64,000 nucleotides of DNA from JALZVT01 sp039029135 (GCA_039029135.1 JBCCGT010000023.1:1-64000); one strand, 5' to 3'. Shown: positions 52,673 through 62,082, counted from the stretch's first letter. The notes: a model not told the origin generated them from the letters alone. Made by a program: numbers and translations.

Positions 52673-54301
52673 TTGGACGCTGATTTCGGAGACATCTCCA
52701 GCTACTGGAACATTTTGCGGCGGCGCAAGATGGCGTTCTTCCTGCCATTTTTCACCTTTCTCGCGATCGGCACGGCCTTTGCGTTCCTGCTGCCGCCCAC
52801 CTTCCGCTCGCAGGCAACGATTCAGATCGAGCGCAAGCTGATCGATATCGAAGGGCCTACAGTGGTCAGCTTCGTACAGGAGCAGATCGAGCAAATCCGC
52901 CAGCGCATCACGACCTACGACGAGATGCTTGCCCTGGCGAAAGCACAGAACATCTACCCCGAGCTGGTCGGCAAGGACCCGGCCGAGGCCGTGAGCTCGG
53001 TCAAGCGCGGGATCAAGGTCGAGATGCTGAACGTTAACGCCAGCAGTGCTGACCAGCGCGGCGAACGCAAGGCCACCATCGGTTTCACAGTCGGTTTCGA
53101 GTACCGCGAGGCCAAGGCCGCACAGCAGGTCGCGAACGAAATAGCCCAGCGCTATCTGGATGAACACCAGAGTATGCGCGGCGATCAGGACCGGGAAACC
53201 AAGGAATTCTTCGGTCGCGAGGCCGAGGCATTGCGGCTCGAACTCGAGACGATGGATCAGGAGCTCGCCGATTTCCGGCAGAAGAACTTCCGCGACCTGC
53301 CGGAGCTCATCAACATGAACCTTAAGTTGTACGAGCAGACCGAGGCGGACATCAAGCAGAGCGAAACGCGCATTCGCCAGCTTGAGGACTCGCTGTTCGC
53401 GAGCCAGTCCGAGCTGTCGCTAACGAGCCCCTACAACCAGGTCACGACCGAATCCGGCCGCGCCCTGCAGTCAGCCAGCGAGCGCCTGTCCAGCCTGACA
53501 GTCGAATACATGCGGCTGTCGACTCGCTACTCCGCCAAACACCCCGCGGTCATCGCGATACAGCGCGAGATCCGCATGCTGGCCGACGAGACGGGCTCGT
53601 CGGCGCGCGCCCACGAGGTGCTGACCCCGCTCGCGCAGCCGCAGGAGAAACAGCGTCAGGCGCGCCGCCAGTACGACGACGGCCATCCGGAGGTGCGCAG
53701 CCTGGAGAGCTCGGTCGCCGCGCTGCAGCGTGGCCTGCAAACCGCGATCGTCTCGAACGACAGCGGCGCTCTGCCAGAGCTGCCACCGGACAATCCGCGC
53801 TACGTGGGACTGCAAAACATCATCCGCACTACGGAATCGAACATCGCCGCAGAGCGCAGCAACCTCGCAGCACTGCGAGAGAAGCTGGTCGAATATCAGG
53901 GCCGCATCGAGCGGAACCCCGAAGTCGAGGCGCAGCTCAAGGAGCTGACACGCGACTATGAGGCCACCCGCAAACAGTATCGCGAACTTACAGAGCAGCG
54001 TCGCGCCGCCGAGATCAACGAGCAGCTGGAGCAAGCCGGCAGCGGCGAACGCTTTGAGCTGGTGAGTCGCGCGGCCGTACCCAGCCTGCCCGACAGCCCC
54101 AATCGCATCGCCATCCTGGTGCTGGGCATGTTCTTTGCCACCTTCGCCGGACTCATCGCGGCGGCGATCGCCGAGTATCTGGATCGCACCATACGCGGCG
54201 TGCGGACGGTGGTCTCGACGCTCGGCGAACCGCCGCTCGTGATCATTCCGCAGATTCCCAAGCCGGGCACGGCCTCACGAGCAGATGGTGCAGTACTGTG
54301 A
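52673..54301 (+). CDS. Polysaccharide chain-length determinant (Wzz/Wzc-like, XrtA-type)
   Basis: An inner-membrane co-polymerase that sets exopolysaccharide chain length. The 542-residue protein has an N-terminal membrane segment (FFLPFFTFLAIGTAFAFLLP), a Wzz domain (TFRSQATIQIE), a long coiled-coil periplasmic region (about 170-440) and a C-terminal membrane segment (IAILVLGMFFATFAGLIAAA) preceded by the conserved P-x-x-P-x-x-P-like PSLPDSPNR. It lacks the fused kinase, which is the next gene. It starts at TTG with AGGGA upstream and overlaps the kinase start as GTGA. Confidence 0.9.
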   Translation: MDADFGDISSYWNILRRRKMAFFLPFFTFLAIGTAFAFLLPPTFRSQATIQIERKLIDIEGPTVVSFVQEQIEQIRQRITTYDEMLALAKAQNIYPELVGKDPAEAVSSVKRGIKVEMLNVNASSADQRGERKATIGFTVGFEYREAKAAQQVANEIAQRYLDEHQSMRGDQDRETKEFFGREAEALRLELETMDQELADFRQKNFRDLPELINMNLKLYEQTEADIKQSETRIRQLEDSLFASQSELSLTSPYNQVTTESGRALQSASERLSSLTVEYMRLSTRYSAKHPAVIAIQREIRMLADETGSSARAHEVLTPLAQPQEKQRQARRQYDDGHPEVRSLESSVAALQRGLQTAIVSNDSGALPELPPDNPRYVGLQNIIRTTESNIAAERSNLAALREKLVEYQGRIERNPEVEAQLKELTRDYEATRKQYRELTEQRRAAEINEQLEQAGSGERFELVSRAAVPSLPDSPNRIAILVLGMFFATFAGLIAAAIAEYLDRTIRGVRTVVSTLGEPPLVIIPQIPKPGTASRADGAVL

Positions 54302-55218
54302 GCACGGACGAGTCCATCAACGATCCTATCGGCAAGGCCCTGGCCAGAGCGCAGGAAGGCGCGCAGGGGGCGAACCCTGAAGGCCAGCAAGGCAGCAGCG
54401 TGCGCAACTGGGTGAAGCCCGAACGCACCGATCGCGTCGGCGGGCGCACGAACGAGCCGCGAGCGGCCGCGGCGGGCGAATTGGCGGACTTCGCGATTCC
54501 CGCCGAGCTCGATCCGGGCGAACTGCTGCAGCGAAACGTGCTCACCGGCCAGGGCGGCGAAGATCTGCTCGCGGCGGATCGCTATCGACTGCTGCGGACG
54601 CGAATCCGCCAACGCATGCAGCCGCGCGGCTGGAACAAGCTGGGCATCACCAGTCCCGGCTCGAAAGAGGGTAAGAGTCTGACGGCCATCAACCTGAGCA
54701 TCGCCACCGCCCGCGACACGCAGGGCAGCGTGGTGCTGGTTGACGCCGATCTAAGACGGCCGGCTATCGGCAAGTATCTCGGCCTGTATCCCAAGGCCGG
54801 TCTGAGCGAATACCTGAGCGGCGAGGCGGAGCTAACCGACATCGTCTACCGGCTGAACGTCGCGAACAACCTCTACGTGGTCCCGACTCAGCTCATGGAT
54901 CGGCCGCTGGCACCCAGCCACTCGCCGGGCAGCTCGGCCCGGATGCAGGCACTGCTGGATGTGGTCGCCACGCCCAACACCACGCTGATCATGGATCTGC
55001 CGCCGATCATGGTGGCGGACGACGTGCTGTCACTCGCCCCCCTGCTAGACGCGCTGATGATCATCATTCGTGATGGCCGCACGAACATCGACGACCTGCG
55101 CGAAGGCGCGCAGCTGCTGTCGGGTTTCAATTTGCTGGGCACCGTTCTGAACGCTGCCGAGGAAGATTCGAAGCGGCTCTACGGCTACTACTACGGCACC
55201 GGGGACAGGAAACGGTAG
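54298..55218 (+). CDS. Tyrosine-protein kinase partner of the chain-length determinant (CpsD/BY-kinase-like)
   Basis: A 306-residue cytoplasmic ATPase/kinase that regulates polymerisation with the preceding membrane protein. Walker A is SPGSKEGKS (119-127), with proline where Gly or Ala is usual. Walker A' is VVLVDADLRRP (145-155) and Walker B is TLIMDLPP (229-236). The C-terminus holds a short tyrosine cluster (LYGYYYGTGDRKR), the probable autophosphorylation site. The GTG start overlaps the upstream stop by four bases. The N-terminal 80 residues are charged and low in complexity, consistent with a linker to the membrane partner. Confidence 0.88.
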   Translation: MSTDESINDPIGKALARAQEGAQGANPEGQQGSSVRNWVKPERTDRVGGRTNEPRAAAAGELADFAIPAELDPGELLQRNVLTGQGGEDLLAADRYRLLRTRIRQRMQPRGWNKLGITSPGSKEGKSLTAINLSIATARDTQGSVVLVDADLRRPAIGKYLGLYPKAGLSEYLSGEAELTDIVYRLNVANNLYVVPTQLMDRPLAPSHSPGSSARMQALLDVVATPNTTLIMDLPPIMVADDVLSLAPLLDALMIIIRDGRTNIDDLREGAQLLSGFNLLGTVLNAAEEDSKRLYGYYYGTGDRKR

Positions 55219-55221
55219 GCG

Positions 55222-56109
55222 ATGTACGAAGCGTTCTACAAGCTCGAGCGTCAGCCGTTCGTCAACATTCCGGATCCCGGCGCGCTGTTTCTGAGTCCAT
55301 CGCACCAACGGGCGCTATCGGTACTACAGTATTCGCTGATGACCCGCGCAGGCTTCTGCGTTGTCACCGGCGAGGTTGGTGCCGGCAAGACCACGCTGGT
55401 CCGTCGCCTGCTGCAGGTCGTCGATCCGAGCCTCGAGGTCGGACTCGTGAGTAATACCCAGTGCGAGAGCTTCGATGAATTTCTGCAGTGGGTCTTCCTG
55501 TCTTTCGATCTCGATTTTCGATCGAAAGACAAGGTCGAGCTGTACGCGGACTTCGTCGCCTTTCTGATCGAGCGCTATGATGCCGGCTGCCCCGTCACGC
55601 TGATCATCGACGAGGCACAGCACCTCGGCCCCGACTATCTCGAGCAGCTCCGTATGCTGTCGAACATCAACACCGAGAAGGGGCTGCTGCTGCAGACGAT
55701 CCTCGTCGGCCAGCCTGAGCTGTGGGACATACTGCGACGGACCGAGCTGCGGCAGTTCGCGCAGCGCATCTCCTACGACTATCACTTGGGCCCGCTCGAC
55801 GGCGCCGAGATGGTCGGTCAGTACATCAGCCACCGCGTGGAGGCCAGCGGCGGCGACCCGGAGTTGTTTGAACAGGAGACCCTGGAGCCGATCTTCCAGG
55901 CATCCCGCGGCATCCCTCGACTCATCAACCTGCTATGCGACACGGCGCTCGTCTACGGGTTCGCCGAGCAGAAGACCAAGATCGATCTGCCGCTCATCGC
56001 GCAGGTACTGAAAGACAAGATGGAAAGCTTCGCGCCTTTCGAGGCCGTCGATCAGGAACTGCTTGAACCGGCCACAGAAACCAATCCCAAGACGGCGCAG
56101 CGTCGCTGA
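55222..56109 (+). CDS. XrtA/PEP-CTERM-type AAA ATPase
   Basis: A 295-residue ATPase of the ExeA-like family found in XrtA-type exopolysaccharide loci. It opens with the typical MYEAFYKLERQPF, has Walker A GEVGAGKT (50-57), Walker B TLIIDEAQHL (126-135) and a sensor-like GIPRLINLLCDTAL segment. It starts three bases after the kinase stop, so is co-transcribed. Its exact role is unknown; it probably energises or regulates assembly of the export machine. Confidence 0.9.
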   Translation: MYEAFYKLERQPFVNIPDPGALFLSPSHQRALSVLQYSLMTRAGFCVVTGEVGAGKTTLVRRLLQVVDPSLEVGLVSNTQCESFDEFLQWVFLSFDLDFRSKDKVELYADFVAFLIERYDAGCPVTLIIDEAQHLGPDYLEQLRMLSNINTEKGLLLQTILVGQPELWDILRRTELRQFAQRISYDYHLGPLDGAEMVGQYISHRVEASGGDPELFEQETLEPIFQASRGIPRLINLLCDTALVYGFAEQKTKIDLPLIAQVLKDKMESFAPFEAVDQELLEPATETNPKTAQRR

Positions 56110-56145
56110 CGGCAAGCCGCCCGACGCGCCACAGGAGTAGGCACC

Positions 56146-57207
56146 ATGAAACATATTCTCGTCACCGGAAACATGGGCTACGTCGGCCCGGCCGTGATCA
56201 AACGCCTGCGCCAGGCCTTCCCCGGCGCGCATCTGAGCGGTTTCGACATCGGCTATTTCGCGCACTGCCTGACCGGCACCGCCACCCTGCCGGAGCATCG
56301 CGTCGATACGCAGCACTTCGGTGACATCCGCAAGTTTCCGGCTGCGCTGTTGGATGGCGTCGACGCCATCGTCAACCTGGCGGCCATCTCGAACGATCCG
56401 ATGGGCAACGCGTTCGAGCAGGTGACCATGGACATCAATTGCTACGCGGCCGCCGAGCTCGCGAAGCTGGCCCGCGAACGCGGCGTCGGGGCCTTCGTTT
56501 TTGCTTCGAGCTGCAGCGTCTACGGCTTCGCCGAGGGCGGCGCGCGACGCGAAGAAGACCCGCTGAATCCGCTCACCGCCTACGCCCGATCCAAGATCGA
56601 GACCGAGGAACATCTCGCCGATCTCGGTGCAGACGACTTCCGCGTGACCTGCCTGCGGTTTCCAACGGCCTGCGGCATGAGCGAGCGCCTGCGGCTGGAT
56701 CTGGTACTCAACGACTTCGTCGCGGCCGCGATCGCCAGCGGCGAGATCGAGATCTTGAGCGACGGCACGCCTTGGCGACCGCTGATCGACACCCAGGACA
56801 TGGCCCGCGCCATCGAATGGGCGATCGGCCGCGACGCGGCACCGGGTGGTTTTCTGGCGATCAATGCCGGGCACAACGGCATCAACTACCAGGTCGTGGA
56901 TCTCGCCAAGCGCGTGCAGGCGCGGCTGCCGGGCATCTCGATCAACATCAACGAAAACGCGGCACCCGACAAGCGCTCGTATCAGGTGAACTTCGACCTC
57001 TACGAGAAGCTCGCGCCCAACCACCTGCCGCAGGTCGATCTCGATCAATCGATCGCTGAGCTGTGTGCCGGCCTGCAGGGCATGAACTTCGCCACGGTGA
57101 ACTTCCGCGAGTCCGAGAACATTCGCCTGCGAGTGCTGAACAGACACCTGGAAGACGGGCGCCTGGACAGCGACCTGTGCTGGGCGGAGCACAAGCGCGT
57201 CGCCTAG
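56146..57207 (+). CDS. NAD-dependent sugar-nucleotide epimerase/dehydratase
   Basis: A 353-residue extended SDR enzyme acting on a nucleotide sugar. Rossmann motif TGNMGYVG (7-14), SSCSVYG (121-127) with the catalytic Ser/Thr position, YxxxK at Y146/K150 (YARSK), and an NAAISNDP segment after the NAD site. AGGAG precedes the ATG by eight bases. The next gene is an RfbC-like 3,5-epimerase. Whether it epimerises, dehydrates or reduces cannot be decided from sequence; the SNDP motif and partner gene recall enzymes making modified sugars for capsule or LPS. Confidence 0.85.
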   Translation: MKHILVTGNMGYVGPAVIKRLRQAFPGAHLSGFDIGYFAHCLTGTATLPEHRVDTQHFGDIRKFPAALLDGVDAIVNLAAISNDPMGNAFEQVTMDINCYAAAELAKLARERGVGAFVFASSCSVYGFAEGGARREEDPLNPLTAYARSKIETEEHLADLGADDFRVTCLRFPTACGMSERLRLDLVLNDFVAAAIASGEIEILSDGTPWRPLIDTQDMARAIEWAIGRDAAPGGFLAINAGHNGINYQVVDLAKRVQARLPGISININENAAPDKRSYQVNFDLYEKLAPNHLPQVDLDQSIAELCAGLQGMNFATVNFRESENIRLRVLNRHLEDGRLDSDLCWAEHKRVA

Positions 57208-57230
57208 GGCGCCCTTTGCCGGTCTGAGCC

Positions 57231-57809
57231 ATGAAGTTCGAATCGACAAATCTGGAAGGCCTGGTCGTCATCGAGCCCGAGCCCGTCGCCGACGCGCGCG
57301 GTCATTTCGCCCGCGTGTGGTGCGAGCGCGAAATGGCCGACAACGGTGTTGGCACTCGCGTCGCCCAGAGCAGCATCTCGTTGAATCTGCAGCGCGGCAC
57401 CCTGCGCGGCATTCACTTTCAGATCAATCCCTTCCAGGAAGCAAAACTCGTTCGTTGCGAACGCGGCGCCATGTTCGATGTCGCAGTGGATCTGCGACCG
57501 GAGTCGCACACTTACCGTCGGTGGTTCGGTATCGAGCTGAGCCAGACGAACATGCGCATGCTGTATATCCCGGAGGGCTTCGGTCACGGCTTTCAGACGC
57601 TCGAAGACAACACGCAGATCCTGTATCAGATTTCCCAGGAATATGTGCCCGCGTCGGGGTCCGGATTGCGATATGACGACCCCAGTCTCGGTGTCGAATG
57701 GCCGCTTCCTGTTACTGTGATATCGGATAAAGATCTCGCCTGGCCCCTGCTGAACGACAGCACGGAACAGACGCTGGGAGAGAACGAAAAACGGATTGGG
57801 AGCATTTAG
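57231..57809 (+). CDS. dTDP-4-dehydrorhamnose 3,5-epimerase family protein
   Basis: A 192-residue cupin-fold epimerase resembling RfbC. It shows the family segments DARGHFARVW, SISLNLQRGTLRGIHFQ (catalytic His), DLRPESHTYRRW (Asp-His part) and MLYIPEGFGHGFQTL, and a later YQIS tyrosine region. It presumably epimerises a 4-keto nucleotide sugar made with the preceding enzyme. No rfbA, rfbB or rfbD gene is present, so rhamnose itself is not implied. It is followed three bases later by the ABC-transporter permease gene. Confidence 0.88.
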   Translation: MKFESTNLEGLVVIEPEPVADARGHFARVWCEREMADNGVGTRVAQSSISLNLQRGTLRGIHFQINPFQEAKLVRCERGAMFDVAVDLRPESHTYRRWFGIELSQTNMRMLYIPEGFGHGFQTLEDNTQILYQISQEYVPASGSGLRYDDPSLGVEWPLPVTVISDKDLAWPLLNDSTEQTLGENEKRIGSI

Positions 57810-57812
57810 GCG

Positions 57813-58664
57813 ATGAGTGAGCTACCTGTCGGCGGACGACAAGAGCAGATCATCGAGATCAAACCCACAAGCGGCTGGTCGGTGCTGTCGCTGAGCGAGC
57901 TGTGGGCCTATCGCGAGGTTGTTTTCTATCTGGCGTGGCGCGACGTCAAGGTGCGCTACAAGCAGACCGTGTTCGGCCCGGCCTGGGCGATCATGCAGCC
58001 GTTCCTGACGATGGTGATCTTCAGCATCATTTTCGGCAAGGTCGCCAAGATTCCATCCGACGGCATTCCGTACCCGATCTTCAGCTACGCGGCCCTCGTC
58101 CCCTGGGTGTTCTTCCAGAACACGATCACGAAGGCATCGTCGAGCCTGGTCTCCGGCGGCGGGATGCTGCGCCAAATCTACTTTCCACGCCTCGCCATGC
58201 CCCTGTCATCGGTCGGCGCTGGTTTTCTCGATTTTGCGCTGGCGTTTGCAGTGCTGCTGCTGATGATGGCCTACTACGGCATCGCACCGACCGCCAACGT
58301 CGTGTTTCTGCCGCTGCTTCTGGTCCTGGCGATCGCAACGTCCTTGGGCGTGTCGCTGGTGCTCGCCGCACTGAACGTACAGTTTCGCGACATCGGCCAG
58401 ATCATCCCGTTCCTGACCCAGGCCTGGATGTATGCGACGCCCGTCGTCTATCCCACGAGCGTCATCGAGAATCCGACCATGCAGATGGTGTACGCCCTGA
58501 ACCCGATGGTGGGCGTCATTGAGGGCTTCCGCTGGGCGCTGCTGGGCACCGACACCGCGCCGGGTCCAATGATCATGGTGTCGACCGCCGTCGCGGCCAC
58601 CCTGCTCATACTGGGCGTCTTTTACTTCAAGCGCATGGAACGCACGTTTGCGGACGTGGTGTAA
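57813..58664 (+). CDS. ABC-2 type polysaccharide transporter permease (Wzm-like)
   Basis: Inner-membrane subunit that, with the next gene's ATPase, flips a completed lipid-linked polysaccharide to the periplasm. The 283-residue protein has an N-terminal cytoplasmic piece with the conserved LAWRDVKVRYKQTVFGPAWAI entry and six predicted membrane segments (for instance FLTMVIFSIIFG, FALAFAVLLLMMAYYG, LLLVLAIATSLGVSLVLAAL and LLILGVFYF). The start is three bases after the epimerase stop. Classic length and sequence for the Wzm/RfbA/KpsM group. Confidence 0.92.
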   Translation: MSELPVGGRQEQIIEIKPTSGWSVLSLSELWAYREVVFYLAWRDVKVRYKQTVFGPAWAIMQPFLTMVIFSIIFGKVAKIPSDGIPYPIFSYAALVPWVFFQNTITKASSSLVSGGGMLRQIYFPRLAMPLSSVGAGFLDFALAFAVLLLMMAYYGIAPTANVVFLPLLLVLAIATSLGVSLVLAALNVQFRDIGQIIPFLTQAWMYATPVVYPTSVIENPTMQMVYALNPMVGVIEGFRWALLGTDTAPGPMIMVSTAVAATLLILGVFYFKRMERTFADVV

Positions 58665-58682
58665 GGCAGCACGAAAAGCATC

Positions 58683-60014
58683 ATGAACAAAGAAATCGCT
58701 ATCAAGGTCGAGGGCCTGTCGAAGCAGTACCGCATCGGCTCGGTTACCGACTCGAAGCTGACGCTGCAGGACAAGATCATTCGCGGCCTGCAGACCCCGT
58801 TCCGCCGCGCGGCCGGCTTGCTGAAAGGCAACTCCAACGCCGCGATGGATATGAACGAAACCTTCTGGGCGCTGAAAGATGTGTCGTTCGAGATCCAGAA
58901 GGGCGAGGTCGTCGGCATCATCGGCCGCAACGGGGCCGGCAAGAGCACGCTGCTGAAACTGCTGTCACGCATCACCGAACCGACTACCGGCTCGGCGACG
59001 ATACGCGGCCGGGTCGGCTCGCTCCTGGAGGTAGGCACCGGCTTCCATCCGCAGCTCACCGGGCGCGAGAACGTATTCCTAAACGGCTCGATCCTGGGCA
59101 TGTCGGAACAGGAGGTACGATCCAAATTCGATGAGATCGTCGACTTCAGCGAAGTGGGCAAGTTCATCGACACACCGGTGAAGTACTACTCGTCCGGCAT
59201 GAAGGTACGACTGGCCTTCGCGGTGGCAGCCCACGTACAGCCAGAGGTCCTGATCGTCGACGAGGTACTCTCCGTCGGCGACGTGTCGTTTCGAAAGAAG
59301 TGCATGGAAAAGATGCACGAGGCCGGCGCCAGCGGTTCCACCGTACTGGTCGTTTCACACAACGCCCAAGCGATCACCAGCATGTGCGACCGCGCCATCT
59401 GGCTCAATCAGGGTCAGATGTACGACGACGGTCCGGTCAGCGAGATCGTCTCCCGCTATCTGCGCCAGGGTATGGGCCTGTCGAGCGCGCGGGCGTGGAA
59501 CGCCGACGAGGCGCCGGGCGGCGACATCGCTCGGCTGCTGTCGATGCGCGCCCTGGATCCCAAGGGCGAGGACATCGTCGACCTGGACGTCACCAACGAC
59601 TGCTGCATCGAGACCGAAATCGAGGTGCTCGAGCCCGGTCACGGCATCGTCATGAACATGATCCTGCAGAACAGCGATGGCATTCATGCGTTCTGCGCCG
59701 TCGATACGGACAACCCCGCGTGGGCCGGCAAAAGCTGGGACGTCGGCGTGCACAAACTGCGCATGCGGATTCCCGGCAACCTGCTGCAGGTCGACACCTA
59801 CACGGTCAACTGCGTGCTCTGGGCGTGGGGCAGCCGGCAGGTGCGCCAGTGCCACGTTCGCTCGGCGCTCTGCTTCAGCGTGGTCGAGGCCGCCAACAAG
59901 GATGGCGCCCGCGGCGAGTGGCTGGGCAACATGCCCGGTGTATTGCGGCCGAAGCTGGAGTGGGAACTTGACGGCCCGAACGACCAGCAGCCGTTAGAAA
60001 AGAACTACGGTTAA
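58683..60014 (+). CDS. ABC polysaccharide transporter ATPase with C-terminal recognition domain (Wzt-like)
   Basis: A 443-residue ATPase. Walker A is GRNGAGKST (81-89), the signature is YYSSGMKVRL (168-177) and Walker B is VLIVDEVLSVGD (189-200). A C-terminal beta-sandwich domain of about 175 residues follows residue 265. In Wzt proteins this extra domain recognises the modified end of the polymer and decides which chains are exported. It lies 18 bases after the permease gene. Last gene of the long plus-strand run. Confidence 0.92.
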   Translation: MNKEIAIKVEGLSKQYRIGSVTDSKLTLQDKIIRGLQTPFRRAAGLLKGNSNAAMDMNETFWALKDVSFEIQKGEVVGIIGRNGAGKSTLLKLLSRITEPTTGSATIRGRVGSLLEVGTGFHPQLTGRENVFLNGSILGMSEQEVRSKFDEIVDFSEVGKFIDTPVKYYSSGMKVRLAFAVAAHVQPEVLIVDEVLSVGDVSFRKKCMEKMHEAGASGSTVLVVSHNAQAITSMCDRAIWLNQGQMYDDGPVSEIVSRYLRQGMGLSSARAWNADEAPGGDIARLLSMRALDPKGEDIVDLDVTNDCCIETEIEVLEPGHGIVMNMILQNSDGIHAFCAVDTDNPAWAGKSWDVGVHKLRMRIPGNLLQVDTYTVNCVLWAWGSRQVRQCHVRSALCFSVVEAANKDGARGEWLGNMPGVLRPKLEWELDGPNDQQPLEKNYG

Positions 60015-60125
60015 CCCCATCTGCCGCGGCCCCCGCGGCGTTCTCCGCAGATCGAACTCACCGGTAGCGGACAGCCTCTGCCTGTCCACTCCGCTGTCAC
60101 GCGGGGTGTCGCGGTCGCTTTCGGC

Positions 60126-60833
60126 TTATTTCGCGGCCGCCGTCGCAACCTCGGACGCTCCACTCGCGTGTTTTTCACGGCTGCTCACCACGCGGGCGGG
60201 CACCCCCGCCGCGATCGCCAGATCAGGTATGTCGCTCGTGACGACCGCGCCCGCCGCAACCACCGCGCCGCGACCGACGCGGACACCGTCCAGCAGGACA
60301 ACGCCGTAGCCGAGCCAGGCCTCGTCTTCGACCCTGATGCCGTTACGCGAATAGACCGGCTGGGCCTGTATCGGACTGCCGGGGTCCATGCTGTGGTTGT
60401 AGGGGTAGAAGCCGCAGTTCGGCGCGATCTCGCATTCCGCGCCGATGACGATGTTGCCGACATAGGCCGAGAACTGACATCGCGGCTGCACGTGCGTGCC
60501 CTCGCCGATGGTGACCGAACCGCCGTCACCCGTCTGAATAGAGGTGTTCTCGTGGACGTGCACGCGGTCTGCGAGGCGCACCGGCCCGCCGTCGCCGTCG
60601 TCGTAGACCAGCGCGTTGTCACCGATGTAGCAGCCGGCGCCGGCGCTGAAGTCGTCGTGCCACAGGCGGGCGCTGGGCGCGTAGTAGCCCTTGGGATGCC
60701 AGCGCACCAGGGGTAGCCGACCATACAGCGGCGGCATACCTAGACCCGCCATGCGGCTGGCCAGGCGACCCAACCGACGGTGGTGCGACAGCTTCATCCA
60801 GCCGCGCCGCCAGCGTTTTTCCATTCCATTCAT
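60126..60833 (-). CDS. Hexapeptide-repeat acyltransferase (LbetaH)
   Basis: Predicted O- or N-acetyltransferase of the left-handed beta-helix family, acting on a sugar in the cytoplasm. Hexapeptide turns are clear (IGDNALVYDD, LADRVHVHENTSIQTGD, IGEGTHVQPRC, VGNIVIGAECEIAPNC). The C-terminal VEDEAWLGYGVVLLDGVRVGRGAVVAAGAVVTSDIP holds the typical catalytic/CoA-binding stretch, though the family's catalytic His is best sought in YPYNHSM. The ATG at 60833 follows AAGGA by seven bases; the in-frame GTG at 60851 lacks a ribosome site. 235 residues. It is in an operon with the glycosyltransferase. Confidence 0.85.
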   Translation of the reverse strand: MNGMEKRWRRGWMKLSHHRRLGRLASRMAGLGMPPLYGRLPLVRWHPKGYYAPSARLWHDDFSAGAGCYIGDNALVYDDGDGGPVRLADRVHVHENTSIQTGDGGSVTIGEGTHVQPRCQFSAYVGNIVIGAECEIAPNCGFYPYNHSMDPGSPIQAQPVYSRNGIRVEDEAWLGYGVVLLDGVRVGRGAVVAAGAVVTSDIPDLAIAAGVPARVVSSREKHASGASEVATAAAK

Positions 60834-60869
60834 CGGGTTTTCCTTGTTCACCGCGGCCTCGCGTCGGCA

Positions 60870-61853
60870 TCAAGCCTGGGCTCGGCGCAGGATTCTCTTC
60901 ACGTTGGTCTTCGGGTTCCGAAAGGTCTGGGCGAGCGCGGTGCGCGTTACGCGCAGTCGATTCAGAGAGTGTCCACCGGCGGCCAGCGCGTCCGTGTGGA
61001 ACTTCCAAAACTCGCGCGAGCGCCCCTCGATTAGGCTCCTGGCGAGAAACTTGTAGTACCGCTCCAGGTGTTCGGCCTCGCGCTCCTGATACTCCGTCCT
61101 GCTGATGAACTCTGGCGCAAAACGGTCGAACAGCTGCCAGTTGGAGGCCAGCAGCGTGTTCATCGGCTTGGCGCTCGCACTGGTCACCGAGTCCTCGTGC
61201 TTGCGGATCGTCGTCAACACGGCTTGCACGATCGCGTAGTCGGTCTCGCGCAGGATCTCGTAGGCCGCTTCCACGTCTGCGTGCAGCCCGCTTTCCCGAT
61301 AGAAGGCGTCGCGCCGTGCGAGCACATCGACGCGCAGCAAGAGACAGGAGGGTGACAGGAAGGGATAGATCTCACCGAGCAGCGCGCGGCGCGCGACGTC
61401 GCGGCCAGTGAAGAAGCTCTCGTGCTCGGGCTCGATCCGGCACATCGTGCGCTCGCCCCATTGGGCCCAGGCGCCGATCATGCCGGCGCTTGGGTGACGA
61501 TCGGCGACCGCTACCATGCGCTGCAAACAGTCAGGTCGCATCAGGTCATCAACGTGAAGCACCTTGCAGAATTCCGCACCCGGCGTCATCTGCCGCACGG
61601 CGACGTTGTGGTTTTCGATGACGGATACGGTAGCGTCGTTGCGGTGGCCGCGAATGCGGGCGTCCCGCTCGCGATAGGCGCTGATGATATCGGGCGTGGC
61701 ATCGGTGCTCGCGTTGTCGATGACGACCAGTTCCCAGTTGTTGTACGTCTGGGCAATGACAGAGTCGATGCACTCGGCGAGAAAACGTTCGCCGTTGTAC
61801 GCTGGCGTAACCACGCTAACGCGGGGTGGCTGTGCTGGCAGTTTTGCTTGCAT
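60870..61853 (-). CDS. Family 2 glycosyltransferase
   Basis: A 327-residue GT-A-fold enzyme adding a sugar to a growing surface glycan. The N-terminal nucleotide-binding strand VSVVTPAYNGERFLAECIDSV is followed by ELVVIDNASTD, and the metal-binding DxD equivalent is HVDDL near residue 98. There are no membrane segments. Donor and acceptor cannot be told. It is the first gene of a two-gene minus-strand operon with the acyltransferase (36 bases apart). Confidence 0.9.
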   Translation of the reverse strand: MQAKLPAQPPRVSVVTPAYNGERFLAECIDSVIAQTYNNWELVVIDNASTDATPDIISAYRERDARIRGHRNDATVSVIENHNVAVRQMTPGAEFCKVLHVDDLMRPDCLQRMVAVADRHPSAGMIGAWAQWGERTMCRIEPEHESFFTGRDVARRALLGEIYPFLSPSCLLLRVDVLARRDAFYRESGLHADVEAAYEILRETDYAIVQAVLTTIRKHEDSVTSASAKPMNTLLASNWQLFDRFAPEFISRTEYQEREAEHLERYYKFLARSLIEGRSREFWKFHTDALAAGGHSLNRLRVTRTALAQTFRNPKTNVKRILRRAQA

Positions 61854-62070
61854 CTTCTTATGTTCGGACTTCTTGGGAATCTCGCTTGAAACGTTGCGTT
61901 CTATGCACAGTAATCTGATCGAACTCTGGCTCGGATCGCCGCGAAGTTCGCGATCAGCCGCGTCGCAGAATGGCCGAAATACGGGCTTTCGTACCCACCG
62001 CGCAAAGCGCAGAACGCAGAGTCGAGAATTGAGAGCGGGTGCCCGAAGCCGGTCCGGTGATCTGGTTCAA

Positions 62071-62082
62071 TGCTAGTATATT
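62071..62082 (+). promoter_or_regulatory. Possible extended -10 promoter element
   Basis: TGCTAGTAT (extended -10 pattern) overlapping TATATT, about 20-30 bases upstream of the GTG at 62101 and the only AT-rich patch in the vicinity. No convincing -35 hexamer was found, and the distance would leave a very short leader. Confidence 0.3.

Noticed and set aside
60023..60039. GCCGCGG/CCGCGGC hairpin after the Wzt-like gene as a terminator
   Set aside because: Only a 7-bp stem with a 3-base loop and no T-run; not enough to call.
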